From Petasospora fabianii (taxonomy: Eukaryota > Ascomycota > Saccharomycetes > Phaffomycetales > Wickerhamomycetaceae): a stretch of 64,000 nt of DNA. The position numbers and the translations under genes were made by a program. The notes beneath the pieces were generated by a model. It worked only from the letters and a program-made list of their open reading frames with translations. It was not told the origin of the DNA and did not search any database. Within the stretch, counting starts at the first letter, position 1; each line of letters begins with the position of its first letter. The stretch is from contig CP048724.1 of the NCBI GenBank assembly GCA_022641835.1, positions 62,001 through 126,000 of the forward strand, in the 5' to 3' direction. Positions 28,630 to 39,291 of this stretch are shown here, piece after piece.

Positions 28630-29856
28630 ATGAGGCCCTTCTCACGATACCCCAATATTACAAGGACGCTGGTACCGTACAGTCGATATCTCTCTTCTCT
28701 GCCGCAGGGTAGACTACCACAGGGCTACACGCAGCCCACCCCGGCCAAGGACGACCTCATCATCGTGGCCATGTCTTCGGGAGTCGACTCCTCTGTCGCC
28801 GCATCGCTCTACGCAAAGGAGTTTCCTCGGGTCCAGGGACTGTTTATGAGTAACTGGAATCAACTTGACAGTGAACGGTGTCTTGAAGAGGACTGGAAAG
28901 ATGTGCAGAAGGTGTGTGACCAGTTAAAGATACCCCTCGAGCAGGCATCGTTCGAGAAGGAGTATTGGCTCGATGTCTTTGAACCGATGATTGAAGGCTA
29001 TGCAAAGGGAATAACACCGAATCCAGACATCAACTGTAATAGATACGTCAAGTTTGGTCGTCTTATTGAGTACGTGGCCCAAAAATACAACAAGGAGAGA
29101 TGGTGGCTCGTGACGGGTCATTACTCAAGGATATTAACAGATGTCTCTACGGGAGCACCGCATCTCCTAAGGTCTTTCTACAAGAAGAAAGACCAGAGTT
29201 ACTACTTGTCCCAGATCAACCCCAATGTTCTACACAATGTCCTCCTGCCAATAGGTCATTTCACAAAGCCCGAGGTAAGAGATATGGCACATAACCTCGC
29301 CCTCCCTGTGGCTGACAAACCAGATTCTACTGGTCTATGCTTTGTGAACCCCACACAGGGGAACTTCCAGGACTTTCTTCGCAACTTCATTACTGAGACA
29401 CCTGGAAAGATTATCACTGAGGATGGGAAAGTCTGGGGAGACCATGATGGATTATGGAACTTTACCATCGGCCAGAAGTGTGGAATCTCGATGCCTCAGG
29501 GCGATCCAAAGTACAAGGGAACGTGGTTTGTTTCTGAGAAGAGATATGAGACAAATGAGGTGGTAATTGTGCGTGGTGGCGATAATGAGAAACTATTCAA
29601 GAGTGTCGTGTATGTCGACGCCTTCAAGACTTTGGAGGACGGGATGGATCTGAAGTCGTTTAATGTTTCGGAGTTAACAGTTCAGTATCGCTCATTACAA
29701 GAGCCAAGCTCTGTTAAAAGCATCACCAAGGGTAAAGATGACAAGTTTGTGTTCGAACTGACACAGAAGAGAAGAGCAATTGCACAGGGTCAATACCTAG
29801 GTGTCTATCATGGTGACAGATGTCTTGGATCTGGAGTCATTGAGTTCGTTGAATAG
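28630..29856 (+). CDS. SLM3: Mitochondrial tRNA-specific 2-thiouridylase
   Basis: MnmA/MTU1-type enzyme that thiolates the wobble uridine of mitochondrial tRNAs for Lys, Glu and Gln. The product has 408 residues (S. cerevisiae Slm3 has 417). A basic presequence (MRPFSRYPNITRTLVPYSRY) precedes the PP-loop VAMSSGVDSSVAASL. The catalytic cysteines are in NPDINCNRYVKFG and DSTGLCFV. Further conserved segments are VTGHYSR, KKDQSYYLSQI, DHDGLWNFTIGQKCGI and QRRAIAQGQ-like RRAIAQGQYLGVY. The frame is open to 28498, but the ATG at 28630 has A at -3 and begins the presequence, so I chose it. Confidence 0.93.
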   Translation: MRPFSRYPNITRTLVPYSRYLSSLPQGRLPQGYTQPTPAKDDLIIVAMSSGVDSSVAASLYAKEFPRVQGLFMSNWNQLDSERCLEEDWKDVQKVCDQLKIPLEQASFEKEYWLDVFEPMIEGYAKGITPNPDINCNRYVKFGRLIEYVAQKYNKERWWLVTGHYSRILTDVSTGAPHLLRSFYKKKDQSYYLSQINPNVLHNVLLPIGHFTKPEVRDMAHNLALPVADKPDSTGLCFVNPTQGNFQDFLRNFITETPGKIITEDGKVWGDHDGLWNFTIGQKCGISMPQGDPKYKGTWFVSEKRYETNEVVIVRGGDNEKLFKSVVYVDAFKTLEDGMDLKSFNVSELTVQYRSLQEPSSVKSITKGKDDKFVFELTQKRRAIAQGQYLGVYHGDRCLGSGVIEFVE

Positions 29857-30090
29857 ATCACCTGGAGTAGATTAACTATTAACTTATCATGTACATATCA
29901 ACCTGCAGGCCGATCGCTAAAGTGTTAAAGTAATTCATAACTGCATTGCATTAAGTTAAACATTAATTTGTACATCACGTCATTGTCGTAAAGTCATAAG
30001 CATGAGGGAGTGACCAACAAGAGAACCCCATATGGCAAACACTAGACCCAAAAAGGAACCCAGTCCCAAACCAATAAAACAAATAAGGTT

Positions 30091-30538
30091 TCATCTCTTG
30101 TACAATAAATCCTTTAATCTCTTGTCACTAGCAACGTCCTTCTCCCTTTTGAACACAGAGCACATCTGTACAAATAACTTTTGCGTCTCCGGGTAATCAC
30201 CCTGATGCAGGCTCAAGAACACATCAGCATAGTTAAGCAAGAATCTCTCAAAATCAGATTCATTGATAGTCTGAGTCGCCTGAGTCGTCTGAGTAGTTCG
30301 AAGGGACTGATGAGGGCGATTTGGAACCATCTGTTGTGGCAAAGGATGTGTAGGCCCATGTGGTTGTGGTTGTTGTTGTTGCAACATATCTGACGGTCCT
30401 TGGCGTGAATCTAGCGACACACCACTTTGGGACGATCTCGGGTTAGCTTGAGAGAAAACAGCATTAAGGATTTGCTGTTGCTGTTGTTGCTGTTGCTGCT
30501 GCTGCTGCTGCTGTTGATGTTGTGCCTCAGCATGTGCT

Positions 30539-30600
<62 letters not shown>

Positions 30601-31785
30601 CGCTTGAGCAGCCTGTTGCCTAGCATCGTGTTCTTGTTGTTCTCTTTGCTGCTGTTCATCTTGAAGTCGTCGTTCTTGCGGCTGTTGCCGGTCCTTAACT
30701 TGCGAAGAAGCATGTGTTTGCATCGTCTGCGAACGATGAGGTACCTGCTGCTGCTTGAGTTGTGGTTGTATTGTGGTGTGAGATTGTGGTCTGAAGTGGT
30801 TGGACAGAAAGCCCTGTTGGGACATCAGCGTATCATAACCTTGCAAAGATTGCATGTAGTCATCATTGTACTCATCCAGGAAGGTAGTTCCGGGTGCTGG
30901 TGGGACGGATGTCTGCGCATTAGTTGTGGCATTGGCTCCTAGACCTGTCTGCAGACCAGTGTTGGCACTCTGAGGAGGGGATTGCAGCTGTGAGAGACCC
31001 TGTGTAGTCAGCTGCTGCGAGTGGCCCAAAGATTCTTGACGTGCAGTGGCCAAACTCAATGAGCCTCTCTGTTTGCGCTCTTGATCTTGATGTGCAACCG
31101 CTGGGGATTGGACCCCATTTCTATGATGGCGATTAACATTCTGCAGGCCATTATCCAAGTTCCCCGCAACGCTCACAACCTCTTGTTGAGCCTCATCATC
31201 ATTATCAGCATCAGCGTCATCAGCATCGTTTAGCTGATCAACTTCTTCCTCGTCGTCTTCTTCATCGTCCTCTTCGTCATCCTCTCCGGTATCAACCCCA
31301 CTCTGTCCTGACTTAACAATAGCGTTGGTGCCCGGGTTGACCCGCGTCTTGTTCTCCAATCCGTGTCTCTTCTTAAACTGAGCCAACCATCCATGGCTAA
31401 AACTCTGCAATCGTTTCGGATCTTCAACGCCATGCCTTGCTGCCAGCACTCGCCAATGCTCCCTAAGGATCGGCTCCGTGATGGCCTCGCCATTCTTCCT
31501 CCTCATCTTTACGAACTCACCCATGTCATTATTGATCAGCTCGTACTTGAACTTCAGTTTCCGTTTTGAATTACGGTACTGGCCGGCACCAAGACTGTAC
31601 TGTTCTCGTAGTGAAGCCTCTTCTTTGAGCCATTCCGATAGTGACGATGTGGAAATGGCGATCTGTTCTCGAAAGTGCTCTACCGTATTGGCCTGAGTTC
31701 GTTGTGAAGCGTGGAAATGGTCAAGTACCATGATCTTCTGCTCGAGCGTGGCGCGCGGCAGCCGTTTCGATTTCGTTATCGTCAT
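30091..31785 (-). CDS. CENP-B/Tc5-type HTH DNA-binding protein with Gln-Ala repeats
   Basis: Probable DNA-binding regulator of 564 residues. Residues 1-150 form a bipartite CENP-B-like region: a first helix-turn-helix (RATLEQKIMVLDHF through SSLSEWLKEE) and a second Tc5-type one (ITEPILREHWRVLAARHGV, SHGWLAQFKKRHGLENKTR). No DDE transposase catalytic domain follows, so it looks like a host gene derived from or related to pogo-type transposases, as with Cbh/CENP-B or Pdc2 proteins. After an acidic stretch (EDDEEDDEEDDEEEVDQL), the centre and C-terminus are Gln-rich with an (AQ)n tract and a run of glutamines. The start is the first ATG, at 31785. Which of the known CENP-B-like yeast regulators it matches, if any, I cannot say. 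Confidence 0.8.
30474..30603. repeat. Hexanucleotide repeat (TGCCTG)n plus CAG/CTG run
   Basis: Ten exact copies of TGCCTG fill 30541-30600, flanked by degenerate copies; on the coding (minus) strand this encodes alternating Gln-Ala. The adjacent 30474-30520 is a CTG/TTG run encoding polyglutamine. Such tracts vary in length between strains. Confidence 0.9.
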
Positions 31786-32203
31786 CGTCAGTGTGGCTAT
31801 TCCCCTGTTCTTGTCTCCTAGCAGGGAATGCAAGAATAAATTAGCGTCTCTCCTTAAGGCGGCTAGAAAAAGAGAAGTTGTTGTTATCAACCTTCGCCTG
31901 TGATTCACTGTGAACCACGACACATGCCATGTCGCGAAACGTGTAGGTATCTGGTGTCCAGATGTTTGACATATTAACGGTTTTAATAGCTAATAAACCA
32001 TTATCTTTTGCACAAACAACTACATTTTGTAAGTTCTAGATGAGGTATCTAACCTCTACTCTGTCAGAATTATAATTATGTAGTCATAAATCAGTGGGGT
32101 CATGTATACAGAACACAGTTAATCGTGCTCGTATAGTAATAGTGTAAGCAATCCTCTTTCTATCTCACTTTCTCCTTCTCTCATTTGTTCTTAACTCTTC
32201 ATC
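31786..32203. other. Intergenic region between CENP-B-like gene and HSF1
   Basis: This 418 bp region contains the promoter of the CENP-B-like gene and the 3' flank of HSF1 (both on the minus strand). I see no specific element or RNA gene. Confidence 0.3.
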
Positions 32204-34417
32204 TCAAAAGACGTTACCAGACTTTCTTTTCTTGGAAGGATTAATGATCTCCTCAATCTCATCATCATCCACACCTCTTTTCAACTCCTCACCAGTATTT
32301 GCAGACTCTACCGAACTTTTACTCTCCGTACTATCTGGTCTTGATAGGAGGTCATCATTCAGGAACTCATCAAGGTCAAATGCCTGTGGTTGTTGATCGT
32401 ATTCAGTCCCATTTTGGAGACGAGAGATGATGTCGTTGATTGACTGACCCTGTTGTTCAATAGTACGCGAGAGGTCATCAAGAGATGGATTGGCGTGTGG
32501 TGGTGCTGCCTGCGGTCTTGGTGTTTGAATATCGAGTGATGGAGTCTGAGCTGGTGCTGGAACTTGATAAACATCATCATCAGTGGAATGGCGGTAGTCT
32601 GGGGGTGGCTGACGTAGTGTATTGGCTTGCGTTCTTTTGATCTCACGCACTGGCGAGTTCTCACCAGCACCATCAAGATGCGATGGCTGTTGTGGGACTG
32701 AAGATAAAGATGTGGAGGCGGAACCGGATGCAGCGGAAATGGACCCATCTCTTGGTTCCATCGGTGTGTTTCCAGCAGTAGATGATGGGTTGGAGACATG
32801 GCGGTGCTGTTTGATCATTAAGCGAGGTTTTTGAATGACTGGACTTTGCGTAGCCATGGCCATTGGCTCTTGATATGGAGCCTGACTATGGACATATGGT
32901 TGAACCTGCTGGTCTTCACGATGTTGGGAATCAAAGTCCTCCAACTGCATCTTGCTGTTACCATAAATCGAAGACAAGAATTTGAAGATCTTATCAACTT
33001 TTTCATTCTGCAAGTGATTCTGCTCTCTGGTCTGATACAACTCCTGCCACAACAAATCATTGTCCTGACGAACACGACTCAACTCTTGTGTGATCTTGAG
33101 CTGTGTGGACTTAAGGGAATTCAACTCACCAAGCAATAGCTTGATATCTAATCCGTTGAGAGTGCCTGTTTCAACCTCCTCCTCAGCCTCCTGTGGCTTG
33201 TTTCTGACAATTTTATCCAATAACTCCGGTTTATCCTTCTGGAAATTCGGGTTGGAGAACTGCCATCTGTCATCACTATGCAATGAACCAGCGCTTGGAT
33301 CTTGAACCTTATGCCAACCATACATATTCAGTTGTCTCACAAACGATGCAAAGTTTGAGTGTTTGAAGTACTTGGGCAATATTTCGTGGACAAAATTCTC
33401 TCTGTTGGTAACGACAAAGGACTTACCATCTTTGCACCAATTAATGAGCTCTTGGTTAGAAGGTTCGTTTACCATTGTCCACAGCTTGAGAATAAATGCA
33501 GGCTTCGACTTGGAGGTTGACTTTTTCTGTGGCTTACTAGCCTTCTTTGGCTTTATGAGTGACAAAATACCAGTATTGTCAAGGTTTGTCGAGTTTGCAT
33601 AATCTGAAGGGGCAACCAAATCAAGCGTTGATGCCATTGGTGTAAGTGAGGAGTTTATAGCATCAGGTTCCTCAACTATTGGTGTAATTTGAGATTCCCG
33701 CTTCCTCAAAGGTGGTTGTGGTTGTTGGGCTCGCTGTTGAGGCTGTGGATCAAGAAGCGATGGTGGGATGACAATATTGGTTGTATCCACTTGAGGAGTC
33801 ATTCCTGCGAGGGAAGAGGATCCTATTGGTGTCTCCATGAAGTACATTTCAGGAGAATCCACCAAGCCGTCCACAGATGTGGGTGTGGAGCCTCGGAGGT
33901 TATTGTTGCTGTTGCTGTTGTTGTTGTTGTTGCTCATCGAAAGATCCAGTTTATTGGAATAGCTAGGAGGACGTGTATATGGTGAGTACCTGTTCCCGTG
34001 TAGATTGTACACTGGCGGTTGGTAGAAGTCCTGTGATACAGTACGCTGCTGCTGCGGTAGTTGCTGCTGCTGCTGAGGTTGTTGATGTTGTTGCTGCGGG
34101 CGAATGTGACCTTGGGGCAGAACACTAGGACGATGTTGATATTGCTGGTTATGCTGCTGTTGGATGTGGTGGTTTTGTTGTTGATGCAGCTGTTCACGTA
34201 GTTGATGTTGTTGCTGTTGCTGTTGCTGTTGTTGTTGTAGAGACAGTTGCAGCTGAGCGGCGTGAAGCGGAACGGCAGCAGCGTTTATAAATGGGGATTT
34301 TGTCTCTAGAGGGAGGGATAGAGGCAGTTGAGTTTGTGAAAAGTGTTGTGTGTGTTGTTGTCGATTAGAATGAGGCTGTGGCGATACAATGACCGACTCG
34401 TCGTCGCTGAAACTCAT
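32204..34417 (-). CDS. HSF1: Heat shock transcription factor
   Basis: Essential heat-shock regulator binding inverted nGAAn repeats as a trimer. The 737-residue protein has a Gln-rich N-terminal activation region with long glutamine runs (about 55-130). The winged-helix DNA-binding domain at about 304-405 contains KPAFILKLWTMVNE, FVHEILPKYFKHSNFASFVR and QLNMYGWHKVQD. A heptad-repeat trimerisation segment lies at about 425-480 (ELNSLKSTQLKITQELSRVR). The C-terminal half is disordered and ends in a basic SKKRKSG. The absence of a receiver domain excludes Skn7. A step-type heat-shock element lies about 400 bp upstream. Confidence 0.94.
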   Translation of the reverse strand: MSFSDDESVIVSPQPHSNRQQHTQHFSQTQLPLSLPLETKSPFINAAAVPLHAAQLQLSLQQQQQQQQQQHQLREQLHQQQNHHIQQQHNQQYQHRPSVLPQGHIRPQQQHQQPQQQQQLPQQQRTVSQDFYQPPVYNLHGNRYSPYTRPPSYSNKLDLSMSNNNNNSNSNNNLRGSTPTSVDGLVDSPEMYFMETPIGSSSLAGMTPQVDTTNIVIPPSLLDPQPQQRAQQPQPPLRKRESQITPIVEEPDAINSSLTPMASTLDLVAPSDYANSTNLDNTGILSLIKPKKASKPQKKSTSKSKPAFILKLWTMVNEPSNQELINWCKDGKSFVVTNRENFVHEILPKYFKHSNFASFVRQLNMYGWHKVQDPSAGSLHSDDRWQFSNPNFQKDKPELLDKIVRNKPQEAEEEVETGTLNGLDIKLLLGELNSLKSTQLKITQELSRVRQDNDLLWQELYQTREQNHLQNEKVDKIFKFLSSIYGNSKMQLEDFDSQHREDQQVQPYVHSQAPYQEPMAMATQSPVIQKPRLMIKQHRHVSNPSSTAGNTPMEPRDGSISAASGSASTSLSSVPQQPSHLDGAGENSPVREIKRTQANTLRQPPPDYRHSTDDDVYQVPAPAQTPSLDIQTPRPQAAPPHANPSLDDLSRTIEQQGQSINDIISRLQNGTEYDQQPQAFDLDEFLNDDLLSRPDSTESKSSVESANTGEELKRGVDDDEIEEIINPSKKRKSGNVF
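33900..34240. repeat. CAG/CAA trinucleotide-rich polyglutamine tracts in HSF1
   Basis: Several TTG/CTG (coding CAA/CAG) runs at about 33905-33936 (Asn/Ser type), 34047-34100 and 34205-34235 encode poly-Asn and poly-Gln tracts of the N-terminal region. Confidence 0.8.
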
Positions 34418-37272
34418 CAGAGGCTATTATGCTTTAACTTTAACCTCCTCGTTTTGCACGCGGGCGCGGGAGCCGTCAAAAAAGGGCAGACGGGGGTGAG
34501 TGAAAAAAGAGGCACGCGTACGTAAGCACTTATATAAGCCTTGGCCGTGGGTGTGGTAGGGGGGAAGTGGAGGAGGCACAATTGATCTGGGGACAGTAGA
34601 AGTGCCTGTAGTGATGCTGCAATTGAAAGTTAAGCTATCTGAGAGACAGTGGTCGTGTAGTTGTTTATCAAAATATGATGGATCGAGCTTCTTTTAAGGT
34701 GGCCCCGGATATGAGGCTCGTTTTAAGAGATTTCTCAAAGAAAATCAGCAGCATTTAAGGGCTGTGGGCCCTATGATGCTGTCCCGTTATAGAAGGTGCG
34801 CGCCTGCGCTACCGGGATTTTGTTCCATCACCTTCCATCACATTCTACAAAGCTCCGCTGCGCGAAGAGCTATTTGGGCGGTTGAAGCCGCAGTTTTTGG
34901 TTCAGTCTTCTTTAAGGTCCCGCAGTGGTTCCTGGATAAAATTACAGTACTTCTATTGATTGTATTGTCTTTTTTATGTTTGTGTGTGTTTGATTTGTAT
35001 GTTTGTGTGTTGGTTGCTTGTATTCCTGCGGTATTTGTCTTAGCGGGACTCTGGGAGTGTGATCCATTTCCATTCGTGTGGAGTGTAAGCTAGAGCGCAG
35101 TAGTGCAGGAGCCTGGGGACTCCACCAACCGATGCCTGGGGAGCATCCACCACATCTTGGCTAGTCAAGCGGACAACAGGCTTGCGTCCTCCACATATAT
35201 TCGCCACTATATGATTGGCCAAAATCCGCACAAATCATGACACGCCATGACAGCCTCTACCCAGGGACAAGATGGCTCTAGACAAGTTTTACACTGTGCG
35301 GTGAATGAGGCCAAGAGTACTAACTATGTTAGTGTGCCCCTTGTTAGCCGTATCATGTTGTATTCGGTAGAACGTGTGGAGCCATCGGCTACCCCACGTC
35401 CGCCTATTTGTGCAGAGTGCGTGCGTCTAACTCATGCTTTGTGTGAGCCTTATGTAGATGTCTCGCCTTTCTCTCTTGTCTCTTATCGTTTCCTGCTGTG
35501 CCAAAACATTCGAGCAAACAGCACAACATCAATACTTTATTCCTTTTTACAAAGTATCCCTGTACCCAGCTTGTTTGTTTGTGTGTGTTTGTAGTTGATG
35601 ACTTGGCGATGTAGTGGCCAGGGGGATTTGAAGATTAGCGCGGTTGATCATTGGGGTTTCCTCGTCCGGCAGTGAGAGGTGAAGTTGTCCCTAAGTGAAA
35701 AGAGAGAATATCAGCAGAGGAACCTCGTCATAATTATTGATTGGGTGAGAGCGGTAGGCGACCGTTGGGCTGCTGTCTACTGTCAACAGTAACGGTTGAT
35801 GCTATTGATCTCATACCCGTTGTCTGCTATTTGATTGGTGGTTGTGCTGCCGTTTGGTGTGATGCGTTAGGCCGTCAACGTGACGCTTCTTGTTATGGAG
35901 TTGAGACCTCGCATACGAGTGCGATCTCGGAAAAAAACTCTAATTCATCTCGTTTTTCCTCTTGGTGCTCGATGTGCTCAGAGTGGCTCCACATCGGAGC
36001 ATTAGCATGCACCAGCGACTGGTCAACAATCATCCCGAAGTCACGGGTGTGCGTCTGGATTTGGCCGTAAATGCCATCCATGCACGAGGGCACCCCTAAC
36101 CCAACAAGCATTTGCATTGTAAACTGTATGAGGGATACATTCATGTTCATGTCCCCAAATGACAAGATCTAGAAATGATGGTAGGAAATGTTCTGGGAGG
36201 TATGCAGTGTTTGGTCTTCTTACATGATTTTGATGTACAGCCATAAGGTTAAACCATTCATCTTGAAGAACATTTGGTCTTTGAAATTTGACCCTCTTGT
36301 CCTGGAAACTCTTGAAAAAAAAAAAAACAAAAAAAGCAGCATATTGAGCTGTTGCCATATACCCCATGCTTCAATGACGTCTTCATAGCCGTTTATTGTC
36401 ACCTGATTGATGCGTCCAAATCTAGAAGACTACTTCGCTGCGGTTATACCGGCGTTGTGGGATCACATCGGTATTTCGGTGTTTTGGGGATCGGATCGGG
36501 GATAACAGGCTTCATGTTTGAACAGGGGGAAACTCGCAGTTGTAGAACTTTAACCCTAAGGCTGTAAACAGAATCGTAGCACACAGCAACACACTCTAGC
36601 ATAAGGGGTTATACTAATTTCCCAGTCCTCTCTGCCTCTACTAAAATAAACACGCCCAATATACTCTCTCTTCGTCACTGAGTTAGTGACACTCGCCCTC
36701 GACATACCAAAATCAGGTTTATGACAATCTGGACGACATGACATCACTTTCTGGGGACCCCGCATCCAGATTATCCCTGTCATGATTATCCTATGGTGAT
36801 GCCGGATCGATGTTCGTATAGATTTACCACCCAATATCATCTGTCAAACACCATATCCCAGTACTTTGTCACTACTAAAACCAGTGTGACTTGGTAGTAG
36901 CACGAATGCTATCATGCGCTTATGACAACACCTTGCTGCAACTTACTGACCAACATAATAGACTAATCTGCGAAGGATAGTCGCAGCTGCCCACTACCGG
37001 TCATTTCAGATTGTGTAAACCTATCACATCCATGTCTGATCCACACTAGGAGGCGCCCCCCTGTCAACCCTAAGTGTGTGTATACGCATCTCGCTTCGCA
37101 GATTGCATTAACTACTACGTCATTACGTGCGATGATGGTTACTTATTTACTCAAACAGAAATGCATTATACTAGGCCGTTGATCTTATACATCCAGCGAG
37201 AAAGAAACTATCAAAAGATCAAATAAAACGGGAACAGCTCAAGAAACAAAGTGAAAGACTGATGCATCCATT
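34418..37272. other. 2.85 kb region without a convincing gene
   Basis: The longest gap in the window. It holds the HSF1 promoter (palindromic TTATATAA at about 34530-34537 and a step-type heat-shock element at 34823-34845) and the 3' flank of MAM3. Open frames up to about 115 codons occur on both strands (for example 34764-35093, 35247-35594, 35741-36070) but have no family resemblance, good start context or splice signals linking them. An A-run lies near 36315-36335, and a 6-bp inverted repeat GTCACT/AGTGAC at 36674-36690. No tRNA B-box, snRNA, RNase P or SRP RNA signature was found. It could host a long non-coding RNA, a replication origin or a fast-evolving gene. Confidence 0.5.
34823..34845. 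promoter_or_regulatory. Step-type heat-shock element upstream of HSF1
   Basis: TTC triplets at 34823-34825, 34833-34835 and 34843-34845 are each separated by exactly seven bases, the spacing of the step-type element nTTCn(5)nTTCn(5)nTTCn described for yeast Hsf1. The site is about 406 bp upstream of the HSF1 ATG. Part of the match reflects a 10-bp duplication of TTCCATCAC plus one base. Confidence 0.5.
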
Positions 37273-39291
37273 TCAATTCAACCTCGAACCTCGTCTGGAT
37301 CTTGGAGGATTATCATGAACCAACAAAGTAGCAGTCTCCTCTTCATTTTCACCATCTGGACGACTCTGAATAATGGTCTTCTCAACACCATCAACATTGA
37401 CAACACTTTCAATAATACCACCGGTTCTAAAACTGTGTTGTTCCATAGCCTCGACGCTTGCCTCTCTAGAAGAGTTCAATAATGATCCAGAGTCATGACG
37501 AGATCCATTTGTCTCTTCATACTCTGTCAAATCCGTAGAATCACGTTCAGAGTTTAATGGAATCACAAACTTCTTAAAATGAGACGATCCTGTTGGCTTG
37601 TTGGATGGACGACGAGTGTTCTGGTTAGATCCATAGTTTGGTGAAGCGGAACGAGATACTGGGTTAGTGGCGGTGGAGATCGAATGGGTAGACATGTTTA
37701 AATCAGATCCTGGAGCCTTAGTAGAAGACTCCTGATTGTTGGCCAAGAATGCAGTCTCTTCGTTATCATCATCACCTTCGTCATCCTCCTGATACTCATA
37801 ACGCAATTCAGACATGGTAGGTGGTGGCTGTTGTTGTTGTGGCTGTCTCTTGATAGTGACAAATGATTTATTTGTGCTCAATGGGTTAGAGGCCAAATTG
37901 TGTGGTTTGAATTGTAAAGCAGCGGACTGGGTAGTAGCAGGTGGCTCGGTTGAAGCACTTTCAGTGTTATGGCGAGGCGCACCTGTACCAGCAGCAACTG
38001 CAACGCCAACAGGGGAACCATCATCCATTGAGTTTCTGTTACTTGAGGTGTACAAAGAGTGCAAGTATTGAGTCAAATGTCTCTTAGCCAATGGTCCAGG
38101 TTCATTTCTCTTGATGGCACGATCAATATCGATAAAGACATCAGATTCATCAACAATTTCTTCACCAATAAGTTCTTCGATAACATCCTCCAAGGTCAGA
38201 ACACCAAGGGCACCTTCGGAATCACCTGGATTCTCACTAACGACAACCATATGGGATTTACCCTCTTGGAAGTAGTTCAAGATGTTCAAACAAGAAGTTT
38301 CTGGTGGTGTCTCTGGCAAAGTAGCCAATGGGAAGGAGCTGACAGGGAGGGCATCCTCTGGATCATAAGAGATCAAGACACGAACGAGCAACATACCAAT
38401 GAAATTTGTTGGTTCACCTGGTAAATGGATAGGAATACGAGAGAAACCAGAATTGAAAATCTCTTCAACGCATTTCTCATCCAAGATGCGATCAGAACTC
38501 ATGGTGTAGACATTCTTTAAAGGTGTCATAATCTCATGAACATTCTTCTCTTTCAAATCGAGCACAGCCGAAATGATTGTGACTTCATCATTGTTCAATC
38601 TTTCAACACCCATGCTTTGATGAAGTGTCACCAAAGTCTTAAGACCAGACTTCTTATAAATAGTACCATGGTCCTCACCTAGGATGTAGTCAAGAAGACA
38701 GGCAATTGGGTAAGCGAGTGGGTACATAATGTACATCAATCCAAGGACAAATGGAGTGAAGAAGGCACCAATTTGCAAACCGTAACGGACACATAGGGAT
38801 TGAGGGATAACTTCACCAAAGATAACGATGGATGCAGTTGATGAGACAACAGCTGGCCAACCGCCACCAAGGACGCGATCAAGCACAATTGGTAATGTCT
38901 CATTAGTGATAACGTTTGAAAGCAATAGAGTGACTAAGACCCAGTGTTTACCTCTATTGATCAAACGGAGGACTTTTTTAGCATTATTCTTCTCAGAAGC
39001 ATCACCAGATGAGGAGATAACTTTAAGATAAACCTCATCTTGGCCCATAAGACCTAGAGTGAGACCGGCAAATACACCACCGGCAAGAACCAAAAAGGCT
39101 GAGATGAAAAGATAAGTCCAATATTGTTCTGGAGTCAAAGGCTCGCTATGAGATTCAGTGGAGACATCACTTTCGTCACGAGCAACGAGCATACGAATTG
39201 GGAGTCCCACAACAAGACGTGGGAGCGCTGCCAGCAGCGGTAGAGTAGATGTTAAACGGGCATTTAAGGCACTGGGCGAAGGTTTCTTCAT
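37273..39291 (-). CDS. MAM3: CNNM/Mam3-type membrane protein with CBS pair
   Basis: Vacuolar/endomembrane protein of the CNNM (ancient conserved domain) family, linked in yeast to metal homeostasis and mitochondrial morphology. The 672-residue protein has an N-terminal hydrophobic segment, then the DUF21 transmembrane domain (about 55-235, including [16 protein letters not shown] and [14 protein letters not shown]). A CBS pair follows (about 260-385; the block [20 protein letters not shown] closes it). The remaining 290 residues are hydrophilic, Ser/Asn/Gln-rich and likely phosphorylated. Length is near that of S. cerevisiae Mam3 (706). It is divergent from NAP1. Confidence 0.92.
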   Translation of the reverse strand: MKKPSPSALNARLTSTLPLLAALPRLVVGLPIRMLVARDESDVSTESHSEPLTPEQYWTYLFISAFLVLAGGVFAGLTLGLMGQDEVYLKVISSSGDASEKNNAKKVLRLINRGKHWVLVTLLLSNVITNETLPIVLDRVLGGGWPAVVSSTASIVIFGEVIPQSLCVRYGLQIGAFFTPFVLGLMYIMYPLAYPIACLLDYILGEDHGTIYKKSGLKTLVTLHQSMGVERLNNDEVTIISAVLDLKEKNVHEIMTPLKNVYTMSSDRILDEKCVEEIFNSGFSRIPIHLPGEPTNFIGMLLVRVLISYDPEDALPVSSFPLATLPETPPETSCLNILNYFQEGKSHMVVVSENPGDSEGALGVLTLEDVIEELIGEEIVDESDVFIDIDRAIKRNEPGPLAKRHLTQYLHSLYTSSNRNSMDDGSPVGVAVAAGTGAPRHNTESASTEPPATTQSAALQFKPHNLASNPLSTNKSFVTIKRQPQQQQPPPTMSELRYEYQEDDEGDDDNEETAFLANNQESSTKAPGSDLNMSTHSISTATNPVSRSASPNYGSNQNTRRPSNKPTGSSHFKKFVIPLNSERDSTDLTEYEETNGSRHDSGSLLNSSREASVEAMEQHSFRTGGIIESVVNVDGVEKTIIQSRPDGENEEETATLLVHDNPPRSRRGSRLN

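Noticed and set aside
30091-31785. Intact pogo/Tigger-type DNA transposon
   Set aside because: Only the DNA-binding region is present; there is no DDE domain and no terminal inverted repeats were seen around it.
34764-36367. Several open frames of 100-115 codons in the long gap upstream of HSF1
   Set aside because: They overlap each other on both strands and show no conserved motifs, weak starts and low-complexity runs. I found no splice signals connecting them, although a lone TACTAAC near 35316 was checked.
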